Assembly (NCBI GenBank): GCA_029238215.1
Contig: JAQWGN010000011.1
Span: forward strand, 107,607-171,606
Reading direction: 5' to 3'
Origin: Flavobacteriaceae bacterium
GTDB taxonomy: Bacteria > Bacteroidota > Bacteroidia > Flavobacteriales > Flavobacteriaceae
DNA length: 64,000 nt
The notes beneath the pieces were generated by a model that saw only the letters and a program-made list of their open reading frames with translations, had not been told where the DNA came from and did no database searches. The stretch's first letter is position 1. Every line of letters begins with the position of its first letter. Shown here piece after piece: positions 1 through 12,104 of the stretch. The translations under genes and the position numbers were made by a program.

Positions 1-1
1 C

Positions 2-1078
2 GGGCTTATTGATAAGTTATTTGTTACAGGTTGTTTGAGTGAACGCTATAAGCCAGAATTGGAAGCAGAAATTCCCAACGTAGATAATTATTTTGGTACT
101 ACCGATTTACCCTTGTTACTTAAAGCCCTAGGCGCTGATTACCGTCATGAGTTACTCGGAGAGCGCCTTACTACAACGCCAAAAAACTACGCCTACCTTA
201 AGATTTCTGAAGGTTGTGATCGCCCGTGTTCCTTTTGTGCCATTCCGTTGATGCGAGGAAAGCACCGTTCTAAATCTATAGAAGATTTAGTAGCAGAAGC
301 TACAGGATTGGCCAAAAATGGAGTAAAGGAGCTTATCATTATCGCACAAGATTCAACCTATTATGGACTGGATTTGTATAAAAAACGCCGTTTAGCTGAT
401 TTACTTCGTGCGTTGGCGGAAGTAGAAGGTATAGGCTGGATTCGGTTACACTATGCGTTTCCAACAGGTTTTCCAGAAGATGTCCTAGAAGTAATCGCTT
501 CTGAGCCAAAAGTATGTTCTTATATTGATATCCCACTACAACATATTTCAGACCCTATTTTAAAGTCGATGCGTCGTGGTACCACACAAGACAAAACAAC
601 GGCACTTTTAAATCATTTTAGAGAGGCTGTTCCCAATATGGCTATTCGAACTTCACTGATTTTGGGATACCCAGGAGAGACTGAAGCTGATTTTGAATTG
701 TTAAAGTCGTGGGTTAAAGACATGAAGTTTGAACGTTTAGGATGCTTCCAATACAGTCATGAAGAAAACACACACGCTCATGCGTTAGCAGATGATGTAC
801 CGTCTGAAGTGAAGCAAGCCCGGGTAAATGAATTAATGGAAATTCAATCGCAAATTTCTTGGGAGAAGAACCAAGGGTTGATTGGCAAAACACTCACTTG
901 TGTGATTGACAGAAAGGAAGGTAATTACTTTGTTGGACGTACTGAATTTGATTCTCCTGACGTGGATAATGAAGTTTGGGTTGATGCACGGGATCACTAT
1001 CTAAAGGTGGGCGATTTTGCCCAATTAACCATAACAGCTGCACAAGATTTTGACTTGCATGCAGTTCCTGCTGTGTAG
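2..1078 (+). CDS. rimO: Ribosomal protein S12 methylthiotransferase RimO, 5'-truncated by the window
   Basis: Radical-SAM enzyme that adds a methylthio group to an aspartate of ribosomal protein S12. The frame is open from base 2, reading GLIDKLFVTGC before the ORF-track start, so the gene begins upstream and the TTG at 35 is not the start. The radical-SAM cluster motif CDRPCSFC (cysteines 61, 65 and 68 of the ORF-track protein) is intact, the central S-adenosylmethionine barrel follows, and a TRAM-like RNA-binding domain ends the protein (about 280-345). The missing N-terminal UPF0004 domain is simply outside the window. RimO and the tRNA enzyme MiaB share this architecture; the SERYKPELEAEIP segment and CSFCAIPLMRG favour RimO. 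Confidence 0.93.
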   Translation, partial: GLIDKLFVTGCLSERYKPELEAEIPNVDNYFGTTDLPLLLKALGADYRHELLGERLTTTPKNYAYLKISEGCDRPCSFCAIPLMRGKHRSKSIEDLVAEATGLAKNGVKELIIIAQDSTYYGLDLYKKRRLADLLRALAEVEGIGWIRLHYAFPTGFPEDVLEVIASEPKVCSYIDIPLQHISDPILKSMRRGTTQDKTTALLNHFREAVPNMAIRTSLILGYPGETEADFELLKSWVKDMKFERLGCFQYSHEENTHAHALADDVPSEVKQARVNELMEIQSQISWEKNQGLIGKTLTCVIDRKEGNYFVGRTEFDSPDVDNEVWVDARDHYLKVGDFAQLTITAAQDFDLHAVPAV

Positions 1079-1093
1079 CTTTTTTACATTCCG

Positions 1094-1101
1094 TACTTTT
1101 G
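1094..1101 (+). promoter_or_regulatory. Bacteroidetes -7 promoter element for bshC
   Basis: TACTTTTG matches TAnnTTTG exactly and ends 4 bp before the GTG start, so the transcript is predicted to be leaderless or nearly so. Confidence 0.6.
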
Positions 1102-1105
1102 CAGT

Positions 1106-2710
1106 GTGAAGTTTATTCAATCGCTAGCGTATAATCCTGGGGTATATTCCCCGTTAATGCAGGACTTTTTATCTGATAAGAGTTCATTGGCACCCTTTCT
1201 CTCAGGGTGTTATAATGATTCCTTGGCGCAGCTATGTGCTAAAGATCGCGCAGCTGGCTATAGTTTAGAGCAACGCAAGGTTTTAGTGGATTCGTTGTGG
1301 AAACAATACAATCAAGTAGATGTTTCTAAGCAAACAGAACAACACATCAATCAGTTGTTACAAGCAAATACAGTTACTGTAACTACGGGGCATCAGCTCA
1401 ATTTATTTACAGGGCCCATGTTTTTTTGGTATAAAATTTTAGATGTAATTAATAAGGCTGCTGCTTTGCAACGGGCTGATAAATCACATCATTATGTCCC
1501 TGTTTTTTGGATGGCGTCTGAAGATCACGACTTTGAGGAAATCAACCATTTTTATTTAGGTGAGCAAAAACTTCGTTGGGACGCTCAATCGGGAGGGCCT
1601 GTTGGTCGTATGCCTACAGCACAACTTGAATCTTTGTTGGCACCTTTAAAAGCACACTGGGGCAACACTCCTCTTGGAGCTGAATTGTGTACGCTTTTTT
1701 CAGAATGTTATTTGCAGGAAAAAACTTTGGTCAAGGCCACTAGAACTTTGGTTAACCGTCTTTTTGGTAGCTACGGCTTAGTAATTATAGATGGCGATGA
1801 TAGGGCACTTAAGAGCTTGTTTGTTCCTGTTATTAAAAAGGAATTAACACAACAGACTACCTGGAATTCAGTAAACAATACCACAGAAAGATTAAAGAAA
1901 GCTTATGCTAAGTATATTCCTCAAGTTAACCCTAGGGAGTTAAATGTTTTTTATATGCTTGATAATAAGCGTATTAGAATTATACAAGATGCTAAAAAGT
2001 ATGCCACTTCTGATGGTGAGCAACATTGGGAGACCGAACAATTATTGAATGAGGTAGATCAGTATCCTGAACGTTTTTCACCCAACGCCTTAATGCGACC
2101 TTTATATCAAGAAGTAGTATTACCTAACATTACTTACATAGGAGGTGGAGGTGAGTTGGCTTACTGGATTCAGCTAAAAGAAACATTTAAGGAGTTTAAT
2201 ATACCTTTTCCGTTACTAAAGCATCGTTGTACAGCCTTATTGGTGACTAACAAGCAGTTTAAAAAGTTCAAAAATCTTAATTTACCATTGGAAGATTTAT
2301 TTTTACCTGCCAGTTCACTTATAAACAAACGTGTGCGGTACATTAGTGACATTGACATCGATTTCAGCAAACAACGGGAGGCTTTACAGAACCAGTTCGC
2401 AGATTTATTCACACTTGCGCAACAAACAGATGCCTCTTTTTTAGGAGCGGTTGAAGCACAACAAAAAAAGCAGTTAAAAGGGTTGGATACTCTAGAAAAG
2501 CGTTTATTAAAAGCGCAGCGTATTAAATTACAAGATCATATTGTGCGTATAACGGACTTACGTCATGAGCTTTTCCCTAATGGGAAACACCAAGAACGCA
2601 TTGCGCATTTCTCAAGTTTTGTGGGTGAGGAGGGTGTTGTTGTGTTTACCAAAAATTTAAAAGAAGCTTTGACGAATGCTCCTGAAGGGCTTTCTATACT
2701 TAGTTGTTAA
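1106..2710 (+). CDS. bshC: Bacillithiol biosynthesis cysteine-adding enzyme BshC
   Basis: Putative last enzyme of bacillithiol synthesis, adding cysteine to glucosaminyl-malate in the cytoplasm. The 534-residue length and the motifs TTGHQLNLFTGPMFFWYK (about 90-110) and VFWMASEDHDFEEINH (about 135-150) are characteristic of the BshC (DUF2317) family; the C-terminal third is rich in Lys/Gln and helical, as usual for the family coiled coil. The GTG start sits 4 bp after a TAnnTTTG element. It follows rimO by 27 bp but has its own promoter. Other bsh genes are not in this window. The cysteine-ligase activity is family knowledge and not visible from sequence. Confidence 0.92.
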   Translation: MKFIQSLAYNPGVYSPLMQDFLSDKSSLAPFLSGCYNDSLAQLCAKDRAAGYSLEQRKVLVDSLWKQYNQVDVSKQTEQHINQLLQANTVTVTTGHQLNLFTGPMFFWYKILDVINKAAALQRADKSHHYVPVFWMASEDHDFEEINHFYLGEQKLRWDAQSGGPVGRMPTAQLESLLAPLKAHWGNTPLGAELCTLFSECYLQEKTLVKATRTLVNRLFGSYGLVIIDGDDRALKSLFVPVIKKELTQQTTWNSVNNTTERLKKAYAKYIPQVNPRELNVFYMLDNKRIRIIQDAKKYATSDGEQHWETEQLLNEVDQYPERFSPNALMRPLYQEVVLPNITYIGGGGELAYWIQLKETFKEFNIPFPLLKHRCTALLVTNKQFKKFKNLNLPLEDLFLPASSLINKRVRYISDIDIDFSKQREALQNQFADLFTLAQQTDASFLGAVEAQQKKQLKGLDTLEKRLLKAQRIKLQDHIVRITDLRHELFPNGKHQERIAHFSSFVGEEGVVVFTKNLKEALTNAPEGLSILSC

Positions 2711-2773
2711 ATATTCTTGGTGTTGCTGTTAAAAACTAATGGCACATCGCTAACCCCCAATTAAGTTTAGTTG

Positions 2774-2781
2774 TATTTTTG
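2774..2781 (+). promoter_or_regulatory. Bacteroidetes -7 promoter element for guaA
   Basis: TATTTTTG matches TAnnTTTG and ends 3 bp before ATG 2785. The ORF-track TTG start (2779) lies inside the element, which argues for the ATG and a leaderless transcript. Confidence 0.6.
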
Positions 2782-2784
2782 CAT

Positions 2785-4311
2785 ATGCAAAACAAAGTTC
2801 TTATTCTCGATTTCGGCTCCCAATACACACAGTTGATTGCTCGCCGTGTTCGCGAACTCTCTATTTTCTGTGAAATCCACCCGTATCACAAAATCCCTAA
2901 AGATGTTTCTACGTATAAAGCAGTTATTCTTTCTGGTTCTCCTTTTTCGGTTCGTTCGGATGATGCACCCCATCCTGACTTAAGTGAAATAAGGAATAAA
3001 ATTCCTTTGCTTGGTGTGTGTTATGGAGCACAATACTTGGCACATTTTAACGGCGGCGAAGTAACGCCATCCAATACTAGAGAATATGGTCGTGCACGAC
3101 TAGCTTCAGTTACAGCACATCCATTTACAGCAAACATTCCCCAAGATTCACAAGTGTGGATGAGTCATAGTGATACCATAAAAAAACTTCCTGCTGGAGC
3201 ACAGCAATTAGCCTCAACAGCAGATGTTGCCAACGCCGCATATTGTATGGATGATGGTCTTACTTATGGTATTCAGTTTCACCCTGAAGTATATCATTCC
3301 ACAGATGGTAAGCAATTGCTACACAACTTTTTGATTGATATTGCTGGATTAATTCCCGATTGGACATCAGACGCTTTTGTAGAAACTACGATTACTCGTT
3401 TAAAAGATCAACTTGGTGACGACAAGGTTATTTTGGGACTCAGTGGAGGTGTAGATTCTTCAGTGGCAGCAATTTTATTGCACAAAGCAATTGGTAAAAA
3501 TTTGCATTGCATTTTTGTCAATAACGGTTTATTGCGAAAAAACGAATATGATGCTGTTTTAGATCAATACAAACACATGGGACTCAACGTTAAAGGAGTT
3601 GACGCCACCGAAGCATTTTTAAGTGAACTGGCAAATGTGAGCGATCCTGAAACCAAGCGTAAGATTATTGGCCGGGTTTTTGTAGAAGTCTTTGATACTG
3701 AAGCCAACTTAGTTGAAGGTGCAAAATGGCTTGCTCAAGGAACTATATATCCCGATGTGATTGAATCCATTTCAGTAAACGGTCCCTCTGCAACCATCAA
3801 GTCACACCACAATGTGGGTGGGCTTCCTGATTATATGAAATTAAGTGTAGTGGAACCATTGAATATGTTATTCAAAGATGAGGTACGCCGAGTAGGTGCA
3901 AGTCTTGAAATGCCAAAGGAGATCTTAGGTAGACATCCTTTCCCGGGTCCAGGATTAGCAATTCGTATCCTTGGAGATATTACAGCTGAAAAAGTGAATA
4001 TGCTGCAAGAAGTCGATTACTTGTTTATTAAGGGATTACGTGATCACGGCCTTTACGATCAGGTGTGGCAAGCAGGCGCCATATTGCTTCCGGTCCAGTC
4101 CGTTGGCGTAATGGGTGATGAGCGTACTTATGAAAAGTGTGTAGCACTTCGTGCTGTAACATCAACAGACGGAATGACGGCAGATTGGGTACATTTGCCT
4201 TATGAGTTTTTACAAGAAATTTCTAACCAAATCATTAATCGTGTTCCTGGAATCAACCGCGTCGTTTATGACATTAGTTCAAAACCTCCTGCAACCATTG
4301 AATGGGAGTAG
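2785..4311 (+). CDS. guaA: GMP synthase (glutamine-hydrolysing)
   Basis: Converts XMP to GMP using glutamine and ATP, the last step of GMP synthesis. The N-terminal class I glutamine amidotransferase shows the nucleophile motif LLGVCYGAQ (Cys about 79) and the FHPEVYH histidine/glutamate pair. The ATP-pyrophosphatase P-loop [10 protein letters not shown] lies near residue 220, and the C-terminal dimerisation domain ends in IEWE. The start is moved from the ORF-track TTG (2779) to ATG 2785 because the TTG overlaps the promoter; the resulting [13 protein letters not shown] is the normal family N-terminus. Its 3' end overlaps the next gene by 14 bp. Confidence 0.97.
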   Translation: MQNKVLILDFGSQYTQLIARRVRELSIFCEIHPYHKIPKDVSTYKAVILSGSPFSVRSDDAPHPDLSEIRNKIPLLGVCYGAQYLAHFNGGEVTPSNTREYGRARLASVTAHPFTANIPQDSQVWMSHSDTIKKLPAGAQQLASTADVANAAYCMDDGLTYGIQFHPEVYHSTDGKQLLHNFLIDIAGLIPDWTSDAFVETTITRLKDQLGDDKVILGLSGGVDSSVAAILLHKAIGKNLHCIFVNNGLLRKNEYDAVLDQYKHMGLNVKGVDATEAFLSELANVSDPETKRKIIGRVFVEVFDTEANLVEGAKWLAQGTIYPDVIESISVNGPSATIKSHHNVGGLPDYMKLSVVEPLNMLFKDEVRRVGASLEMPKEILGRHPFPGPGLAIRILGDITAEKVNMLQEVDYLFIKGLRDHGLYDQVWQAGAILLPVQSVGVMGDERTYEKCVALRAVTSTDGMTADWVHLPYEFLQEISNQIINRVPGINRVVYDISSKPPATIEWE

Positions 4312-6055
4312 GCTTATTGTTAAAATAGCATTTTTGCTTTTTTGTGTTGTTGGTTATTCTCAACAACCTGAGGTCTCTCATTTTGTCGTTCATAAAGTAA
4401 AAAAGAAAGAATCTCTAAGTGATATAGCAACACGATATGCCATCACTACAGCTATACTTATTGAATATAATCCAGATGCAAAAAATGGAATTAAAAAGCG
4501 AGACAAACTTCAAATCCCACGATTTAAGCAACCAATAATACTTTCTAAGGCACAGCCAGTCTATGCAAAACATACGGTTCAACCCAAAGAAACGTTGTGG
4601 CGAATCGCGAATAATTATTTAATTTCAATAGACTCCTTGCGCGCATTAAACCCTTCCCTAGGGGATACCCTTTCAATAGGTGCCATATTAAAAGTTCCTT
4701 TGGTTTTAAAGAAAACAGATACTGCTGCATATACGTATTACACAGTGCTTCCAAAAGAGGGGTTTTACACTTTGGAAAAAAAATTAGGTCTTACAAGAGC
4801 AGCGCTTGAGGCACTTAACCCTTCCTTGTTGCTTTCCGGTTTACAGGCAGGGATGATTTTAAAAATTTCTAAAATTGAAAAGGATATCATGCCACTCCCA
4901 AAGCTTGCTGAAAAGCCAAGTTTTTGGGATAGTACATTTGTAACCCCCGTTGTGCGGATTGCTTTGATGGCACCTTTTCGAATGGCTAGGATTGAGTTGG
5001 ATTCCATAAACCAAACACAAAAAACCTTATCCGAACGCAACCTTACCACGTTATCACTCGATTTTTATGCCGGTATGCTACACGCTGCAGACAGTTTAAA
5101 CAAAGCGGGATTAAGCGTAGAGCTAACTGTTTTTGACACTGAGAATCAGTTGTATGTTGTTGAAGGGCTCTTAAATCAAGAGGATTTCACACGTTTTGAT
5201 GCAGTAATTGGTCCCTTTACCCCAATTAACGTAAATCGTGTAGCAAGAGGTTTATCATTCTTTAATATTCCTGTGATTTCTCCTTTGGCTACGAGTAATG
5301 TTGCTGCTCAAAAAACATTATTTAACACCATTCCTAGCGAGAAAGTGTTAAATGAAAAAATTGAACTTTATATTGATTCGTTGAATGCTAAAACCGAAAA
5401 TCCATGTGTGTTGATTATAGCAGACGAAAAAAACCAACAACACGCTTTAAAGCTCAAAGAAAAATTTCCACTCGCAGAATTAATTCAACCCGATGAACGC
5501 TTTGGCTATGTAAAGCCCGATGTGGTGGATTCGTTGCTTACCGCATCACGACCAAACTGGGTGTTTTTGGAGTCCAAAGATTTAAATTTAGTAACGAGTA
5601 TGACCTCTATGCTAAACGCTCAGGAAAAAGAAGATCGCCAAGTGCAACTTATAACACACTACCGATCTGCTACCTACGATGATGCTAATGTTTCTCAAGC
5701 ACATTTGGGCAATCTGCAATTTACGTATCCAAGCTATTTTCATGAAAAACGTGATAGCGTACGTATTGGTTTTGATTCGGAATATAAAAAACGATTTGGT
5801 AAAATACCGAGTCGTACCGCAGTAAAGGGATTTGATGTAATGGTATACGTAGCTCTTCGTATTGCCGCAAAACGGTCACTTTTTGATGGCGTTTCTCTCG
5901 GTTTGGGGCAACAGTTGCAACACAGGTTTGAATATGAGAATATATCTGGTGGGGGATATGGCAATACAGCTGCCTACATCGTTCAGCATCAAGGCTTTGA
6001 AACTATTGAAATAACAGCTCCAAAAGTTCAATCAGATTCTCTTCGTGTTAGGTAG
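4298..6055 (+). CDS. Secreted LysM-repeat protein with periplasmic-binding-protein-like domain
   Basis: Predicted exported cell-envelope protein. From the TTG at 4298 the protein begins [15 protein letters not shown]...GYSQQ, a good signal peptide; the ORF-track start at 4202 would add an implausible hydrophilic leader inside guaA. Three LysM-like repeats follow (YTV/HKV...[35 protein letters not shown]; about residues 30-190), suggesting peptidoglycan binding. Residues about 215-585 look like a type 1 periplasmic-binding fold ([11 protein letters not shown] near its start, [16 protein letters not shown]). The 14-bp overlap with guaA suggests translational coupling. The ligand is unknown; a structural or sensing role at the wall is inference. 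Confidence 0.78.
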   Translation: MNGSRLIVKIAFLLFCVVGYSQQPEVSHFVVHKVKKKESLSDIATRYAITTAILIEYNPDAKNGIKKRDKLQIPRFKQPIILSKAQPVYAKHTVQPKETLWRIANNYLISIDSLRALNPSLGDTLSIGAILKVPLVLKKTDTAAYTYYTVLPKEGFYTLEKKLGLTRAALEALNPSLLLSGLQAGMILKISKIEKDIMPLPKLAEKPSFWDSTFVTPVVRIALMAPFRMARIELDSINQTQKTLSERNLTTLSLDFYAGMLHAADSLNKAGLSVELTVFDTENQLYVVEGLLNQEDFTRFDAVIGPFTPINVNRVARGLSFFNIPVISPLATSNVAAQKTLFNTIPSEKVLNEKIELYIDSLNAKTENPCVLIIADEKNQQHALKLKEKFPLAELIQPDERFGYVKPDVVDSLLTASRPNWVFLESKDLNLVTSMTSMLNAQEKEDRQVQLITHYRSATYDDANVSQAHLGNLQFTYPSYFHEKRDSVRIGFDSEYKKRFGKIPSRTAVKGFDVMVYVALRIAAKRSLFDGVSLGLGQQLQHRFEYENISGGGYGNTAAYIVQHQGFETIEITAPKVQSDSLRVR

Positions 6056-6066
6056 TTTATTCTTTG

Positions 6067-6074
6067 TATTTTTG
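6067..6074 (+). promoter_or_regulatory. Bacteroidetes -7 promoter element for pyrG-yidC
   Basis: TATTTTTG matches TAnnTTTG and ends 22 bp before the pyrG ATG, giving a short leader. Confidence 0.55.
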
Positions 6075-6096
6075 CATCTTTAAACAAAGCTATTAG

Positions 6097-7713
<1,617 letters not shown>

Positions 7714-7718
7714 AAATC

Positions 7719-9524
7719 ATGGAAGAACGGCGCATAGACCCTTTACAAATAATTGGTATGATTCTCATTTTTGGGATTTTTACTTGGATGATGTACAACC
7801 AATCTGTTAGTGAAGTTACTCAGCAGAGCACAACTCCAAACCAAGAAACAACGACTGCAGAAAAAGCAGTAAACCCTGTGATTGAACGTTCTCAACAATC
7901 GGTTGATGTAGCCGAAGTTTTACCACAATCAAATGCCGTTGAGGAAATCATTTCTTTAAGTAATAATGTACTTACGCTAGATGTCTCAACCAAGGGTGGT
8001 TTAATCAAAGAAATGTCACTTAATGATATGGTGAATTATCAAGACGCACCACTATACTTAATTAATAAGGACAACAACGCGCTAAACATCTCCTTTACTA
8101 CGGTTGGAGGTCAGTTGCTTCAGACTAAGTTTTTAATGTTTACCCCTACAGTTACAGAAACTTCAAACAGGCAACAACTACGGCTTCGGGCTACGCTTGA
8201 TCAAGGAGGATTTGTCGAGCTAGTTTACAGCCTTCCAAAAGAGGGGTATCGTTTTGGTTTCGAAGTCGTTGCTGAAGGAATTGATCAATCATTAGACAGC
8301 AGTATTCCGGCTAATTTTTCTTGGAATATGGAGGGCTTTCGACACGCAAAAAGCGCTCAGTATGAAAACCGATACACCCAGCTTGCTTACCGTCACGAAG
8401 CAGATAAGTACAGCACTTTATCTGCAACAGGCGATGATGAGGAAGTTGAAAAAGATGTTGCTTGGGTTTCCTATCGACAACACTTTTTTAGTAGTATTCT
8501 AATTCCTGATGTTCCGTTTGAAGAAGCTATATTGACCTCGGAACCTCGCACTGACGAAGAAGTAGAGGATTCTGAATTTTTAAAAGCTTTTGGCACAGCA
8601 GCTTCATTGCCATTTGACCGTAATCGTTTCAAGGCTAGTTTTGACTGGTATATGGGACCAACCGATTATGCAGTATTGAAAACCTATGATGAAAATTTAT
8701 TCGAAAGCATTTCGTTTGGATGGGGTGTTATTGGATGGATTAACAAGTCGGTTTTTTACCCGCTTTTCAGTTTTCTTACCGGATTAGTTCCACATGGAAT
8801 TGCAATTATTTTGTTAACTGTTATTGTACGCCTTGTACTTTCTCCAGTATTGTATAAGTCATATGTATCGCAAGCCAAGATGCGTGTATTGCGTCCAGAA
8901 ATTACTGCAATTAATGATAAGTATAAAAATGAAGCTGGAAAGCGCCAACAAGCCACCATGAAATTGTATGGTAAGGCAGGTGTAAGCCCTATGGCAGGAT
9001 GTGTTCCAGCATTATTGCAAATGCCTGTCTTCTTTGCCTTGTTTTACTTCTTTCCTATTGCTTATGAGCTTCGTGGGAAATCATTTTTATGGGCTGGTGA
9101 TTTATCTTCATATGATGTTATCGCTGACTTGCCTATATCTATCCCTTTTTATGGCGATCATATCAGTTTGTTTCCGCTTTTGGCGTCAGTGGCTATATTT
9201 TTCTACACCCAACAAACAACAGGACAACAAGCGCAACCTTCGCAGCCTGGTATGCCGAATATGAAAATTATCATGTACCTCATGCCTGTGATGATGTTGT
9301 TTTTCTTTAACAACTATGCCTCAGGGTTTAGTTTATACTATTTTGTCTCTAACCTGTTGATGATTGCAATCATGTTGGTTATCAAGAACGTAATCATTGA
9401 TCAGGATAAAATCCACGCACAAATCGAGGAGAATAAAAAGAAACCCAAAAAGCAAAATCGCTTTCAGCGTAAAATGTCTGAAATGATGGATGAGGCAGAG
9501 CGGCAGAAAAAACTCAAACGCTAA
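7719..9524 (+). CDS. yidC: Membrane protein insertase YidC
   Basis: Inserts and folds inner-membrane proteins, alone or with SecYEG. A first membrane segment (about 11-29, IIGMILIFGIFTWMMY) is followed by a large periplasmic beta domain (about 30-345) and then the conserved YidC/Oxa1 core with about four further hydrophobic segments (SVFYPLFSFLTGLVPHGIAI onward, ALLQMPVFFALFYFFP, and a stretch near FFNNYASGFSLYYFVSN). The 601-residue length suits Bacteroidetes YidC. The C-terminus is a very basic tail (KKKPKKQNRFQRK), compatible with ribosome contact. Likely cotranscribed with pyrG. Confidence 0.96.
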   Translation: MEERRIDPLQIIGMILIFGIFTWMMYNQSVSEVTQQSTTPNQETTTAEKAVNPVIERSQQSVDVAEVLPQSNAVEEIISLSNNVLTLDVSTKGGLIKEMSLNDMVNYQDAPLYLINKDNNALNISFTTVGGQLLQTKFLMFTPTVTETSNRQQLRLRATLDQGGFVELVYSLPKEGYRFGFEVVAEGIDQSLDSSIPANFSWNMEGFRHAKSAQYENRYTQLAYRHEADKYSTLSATGDDEEVEKDVAWVSYRQHFFSSILIPDVPFEEAILTSEPRTDEEVEDSEFLKAFGTAASLPFDRNRFKASFDWYMGPTDYAVLKTYDENLFESISFGWGVIGWINKSVFYPLFSFLTGLVPHGIAIILLTVIVRLVLSPVLYKSYVSQAKMRVLRPEITAINDKYKNEAGKRQQATMKLYGKAGVSPMAGCVPALLQMPVFFALFYFFPIAYELRGKSFLWAGDLSSYDVIADLPISIPFYGDHISLFPLLASVAIFFYTQQTTGQQAQPSQPGMPNMKIIMYLMPVMMLFFFNNYASGFSLYYFVSNLLMIAIMLVIKNVIIDQDKIHAQIEENKKKPKKQNRFQRKMSEMMDEAERQKKLKR

Positions 9525-9539
9525 CTAGCGTATCCTACG

Positions 9540-9547
9540 TATCTTTG
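9540..9547 (+). promoter_or_regulatory. Bacteroidetes -7 promoter element for mnmA
   Basis: TATCTTTG matches TAnnTTTG and ends 4 bp before the ATG, predicting a leaderless transcript. Confidence 0.6.
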
Positions 9548-9551
9548 ATCC

Positions 9552-10721
9552 ATGCAAGGAAAACGTGTCATTGTTGGGCTATCGGGTGGAGTAGACTCCA
9601 GTGTATCCGCTTATCTTTTACAGCAGCAAGGCTATGAGGTCATTGGCTTGTTTATGAAAAACTGGCATGACGACTCAGTAACCATTTCCGATGATTGTCC
9701 TTGGTTAGAAGATAGTAATGATGCCATGCTTGTAGCTGATAAACTCGGGATTCCTTTTCAAACAGTAGATTTAAGTGAGCAATACAAGACACGTATTGTG
9801 GATTATATGTTTGACGAATACCAACGTGGACGCACTCCAAATCCTGATGTGCTGTGTAACCGTGAAATAAAATTTGATGTTTTCTTGGACATTGCCCTTT
9901 CGTTAGGTGCCGATTATGTAGCCACGGGGCATTATTGCCAAAAAGATACAATTACTAGAACAGGTTCAACAACGTATCGACTCCTTGCAGGAGCTGATAC
10001 CAATAAAGATCAATCGTATTTTTTGTGCCAGTTAAGCCAGGAGCAACTTGCCAAAACCCTTTTTCCCATTGGGGGATTGCAAAAAAGTGAGGTGCGTAAA
10101 ATTGCTACTGAACAGGGATTAGTAACCGCAGAAAAACGTGACTCTCAGGGATTGTGTTTTATTGGAAAAGTTAGCCTTCCTGATTTCTTACAACAAAAAT
10201 TAGCCACTAAAAAAGGAGCAATTATCCAAATACCTGCCACTCATTCTGTTTATGCTGACTCTCGTGAAACTACACCCGAAGGACTGGCTAAAAAATTTAT
10301 GTATGACCCGAAAGATGGCATACAGGTAGGAACACACAATGGCGCTCACTTTTTCACGATTGGGCAACGCAAAGGTTTGGCTATTGGAGGCACCGTAGAG
10401 CCGCTATTTGTATTAGCAACTGATGTAGAGCAAAACATTATTTATGTAGGGGAGGGTAAAAGTCACCCAGGGTTGTACCGCCGTGCGCTATGGATAGACA
10501 ACGCAGATATGCATTGGGTACGCCCCGATTTGGCTACAGGACAACCGATTCAGGTACTAGCACGCATTCGTTACCGACAGCCATTGGCTTTAGCAACACT
10601 ATGTCCTATGGAAAAAGGAGCATTCTTAGTTTTTGAAGTACCGCAGTCTGCTATTGCTGCAGGACAATTTGCTGCTTGGTATCTTGAAAACGAATTAATC
10701 GGTTCTGGAATAATTGGTTAA
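9552..10721 (+). CDS. mnmA: tRNA-specific 2-thiouridylase MnmA
   Basis: Thiolates the wobble uridine (U34) of Lys, Glu and Gln tRNAs. The PP-loop [15 protein letters not shown] lies at residues 9-23, the first catalytic cysteine sits in [13 protein letters not shown] (about 100), and the second in GLCFIGKV (about 200). The central and C-terminal beta domains ([21 protein letters not shown]) are present and the 389 residues are full length. Sulfur could come from the cysteine desulfurase at 46 kb; that link is inference. It is convergent with lysA and the stop codons share TTAA. Confidence 0.96.
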   Translation: MQGKRVIVGLSGGVDSSVSAYLLQQQGYEVIGLFMKNWHDDSVTISDDCPWLEDSNDAMLVADKLGIPFQTVDLSEQYKTRIVDYMFDEYQRGRTPNPDVLCNREIKFDVFLDIALSLGADYVATGHYCQKDTITRTGSTTYRLLAGADTNKDQSYFLCQLSQEQLAKTLFPIGGLQKSEVRKIATEQGLVTAEKRDSQGLCFIGKVSLPDFLQQKLATKKGAIIQIPATHSVYADSRETTPEGLAKKFMYDPKDGIQVGTHNGAHFFTIGQRKGLAIGGTVEPLFVLATDVEQNIIYVGEGKSHPGLYRRALWIDNADMHWVRPDLATGQPIQVLARIRYRQPLALATLCPMEKGAFLVFEVPQSAIAAGQFAAWYLENELIGSGIIG

Positions 10722-11938
10722 ACCTCCACGGCATCAAATGACAATACCTTTTGGTTTTGAATTAGGTCTTCAAAGCGTTCAGCTTTTCGAATAACGTGGG
10801 CTTTTCCTTCATGCCAAAGCACTTCGGCTGGACGGTAGCGTGAGTTGTAATTACTCGCCATACTAAAGCAATAAGCACCAGCATTGTAAAAGCATAAAAC
10901 ATCTCCCTCATTTATTTCCGAAATTTTCAGGTTGTTGGCAAATGTGTCTGTTTCACAGATATAGCCTACAACAGAGTAAAAACGTTCCCTTCCTTCAGGG
11001 TTAGAGATGTTTTCAATACGATGATCTGCGCCGTATAGCATAGGGCGAATTAGGTGATTAAAGCCACTATTTACCTGTGCAAAAACCGTTGAAGTAGTTT
11101 GCTTCACTGAATTTACTGAGGTCAAAAAATACCCAGATTCACTTACAAGAAATTTACCCGGTTCAAAGGCAAGCACCACTTCTTTTCCATAATCTTTACA
11201 AAATGCATTAAAGCGATCGGTCAGTTTCTCACCCAATTCTTCAATATTGGTTTCATTGTCCCCTGGTTTATAGGGAACTTTAAAGCCACTACCAAAATCT
11301 AAAAAATCAAGGTTTGTAAAGTGATGCGCTGTATCAAATAATATCTCCGCAGCATGTAGAAAGACATCGATATCTAAAATGTCACTTCCAGTATGCATGT
11401 GTACCCCATTGATGTGCATGCTTGTGTTCTCAACAATTCGTAAGACAAGTGGTATTTGATGGATGCTGATACCAAATTTGGAATCAATATGCCCTACAGA
11501 AATATTTGCGTTTCCACCCGCCATAATATGCGGATTAATCCGAATACAAACGGGCACATTTGGGTGTGCAGTTCCAAATTGCTCTAGAATTGAAAGATTG
11601 TCAATGTTTATTTGTACGCCTAGATTTGCTACTTCCTCGATTTCGCTTAGCGAGACCCCGTTGGGAGTAAAGATAATTTCATGAGCGGGTACACCTGCTT
11701 CTAGGCCCAGCTGTACTTCCTGAATAGAGACCGTATCTAATCCAGCACCCAAATGATGCATCCATTTAAGGACGCTTAAATTGGATAGTGCCTTAACAGC
11801 ATAGTTTATTCGTAGTTGAGGGATACCCCTAAACGCTTTTGTAAGACGGTCGTACTGCGCTTGCATGACATGAGTGTCATATACGTAGATTGGACTTCCG
11901 TGTTCTTGGCTTATTTGTACTAAATCTTGATGATGCAT
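10718..11938 (-). CDS. lysA: Diaminopimelate decarboxylase
   Basis: PLP enzyme making lysine from meso-diaminopimelate. Near the N-terminus [10 protein letters not shown] carries the PLP lysine; [18 protein letters not shown] and EPGKFLV match the alanine-racemase-type barrel, and [12 protein letters not shown] is near the end. I moved the start from 11971 to ATG 11938, because a perfect -7 element (TACATTTG, 11954-11961) lies inside the longer version; the shorter form begins [21 protein letters not shown], matching family N-termini. It ends convergently with mnmA, sharing TTAA. dapD, an earlier step of the pathway, is at 27.3 kb. Confidence 0.94.
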   Translation of the reverse strand: MHHQDLVQISQEHGSPIYVYDTHVMQAQYDRLTKAFRGIPQLRINYAVKALSNLSVLKWMHHLGAGLDTVSIQEVQLGLEAGVPAHEIIFTPNGVSLSEIEEVANLGVQINIDNLSILEQFGTAHPNVPVCIRINPHIMAGGNANISVGHIDSKFGISIHQIPLVLRIVENTSMHINGVHMHTGSDILDIDVFLHAAEILFDTAHHFTNLDFLDFGSGFKVPYKPGDNETNIEELGEKLTDRFNAFCKDYGKEVVLAFEPGKFLVSESGYFLTSVNSVKQTTSTVFAQVNSGFNHLIRPMLYGADHRIENISNPEGRERFYSVVGYICETDTFANNLKISEINEGDVLCFYNAGAYCFSMASNYNSRYRPAEVLWHEGKAHVIRKAERFEDLIQNQKVLSFDAVEV

Positions 11939-11953
11939 CGCAAATAATTTGAG

Positions 11954-11961
11954 CAAATGTA
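11954..11961 (-). promoter_or_regulatory. Bacteroidetes -7 promoter element for lysA
   Basis: On the minus strand this reads TACATTTG, an exact TAnnTTTG match, 15 bp before ATG 11938. It decides the start choice for lysA. Confidence 0.55.
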
Positions 11962-12078
11962 GGTTTTTCATGGTACACTTTCAGGGTAGAAGTTGAAATT
12001 TATTAAAAATAAAACAGAATGTTATAAATATAACAAACAAGTTTTTTAGATTGGGTCTTTAAAGCACAATTGATTGCT

Positions 12079-12086
12079 TATTTTTG
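12079..12086 (+). promoter_or_regulatory. Bacteroidetes -7 promoter element for sucC
   Basis: TATTTTTG matches TAnnTTTG, 18 bp before the sucC ATG. A small inverted repeat, GTTAT-AAAT-ATAAC, lies about 45 bp further upstream; its role is unknown. Confidence 0.55.
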
Positions 12087-12104
12087 CAGCGTTAAATAAA
12101 ACTG

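Noticed and set aside
2170-2412. Minus-strand ORF track entries inside bshC and other genes
   Set aside because: They lie within well-supported genes in other frames, have no promoters or family motifs, and are shadows.
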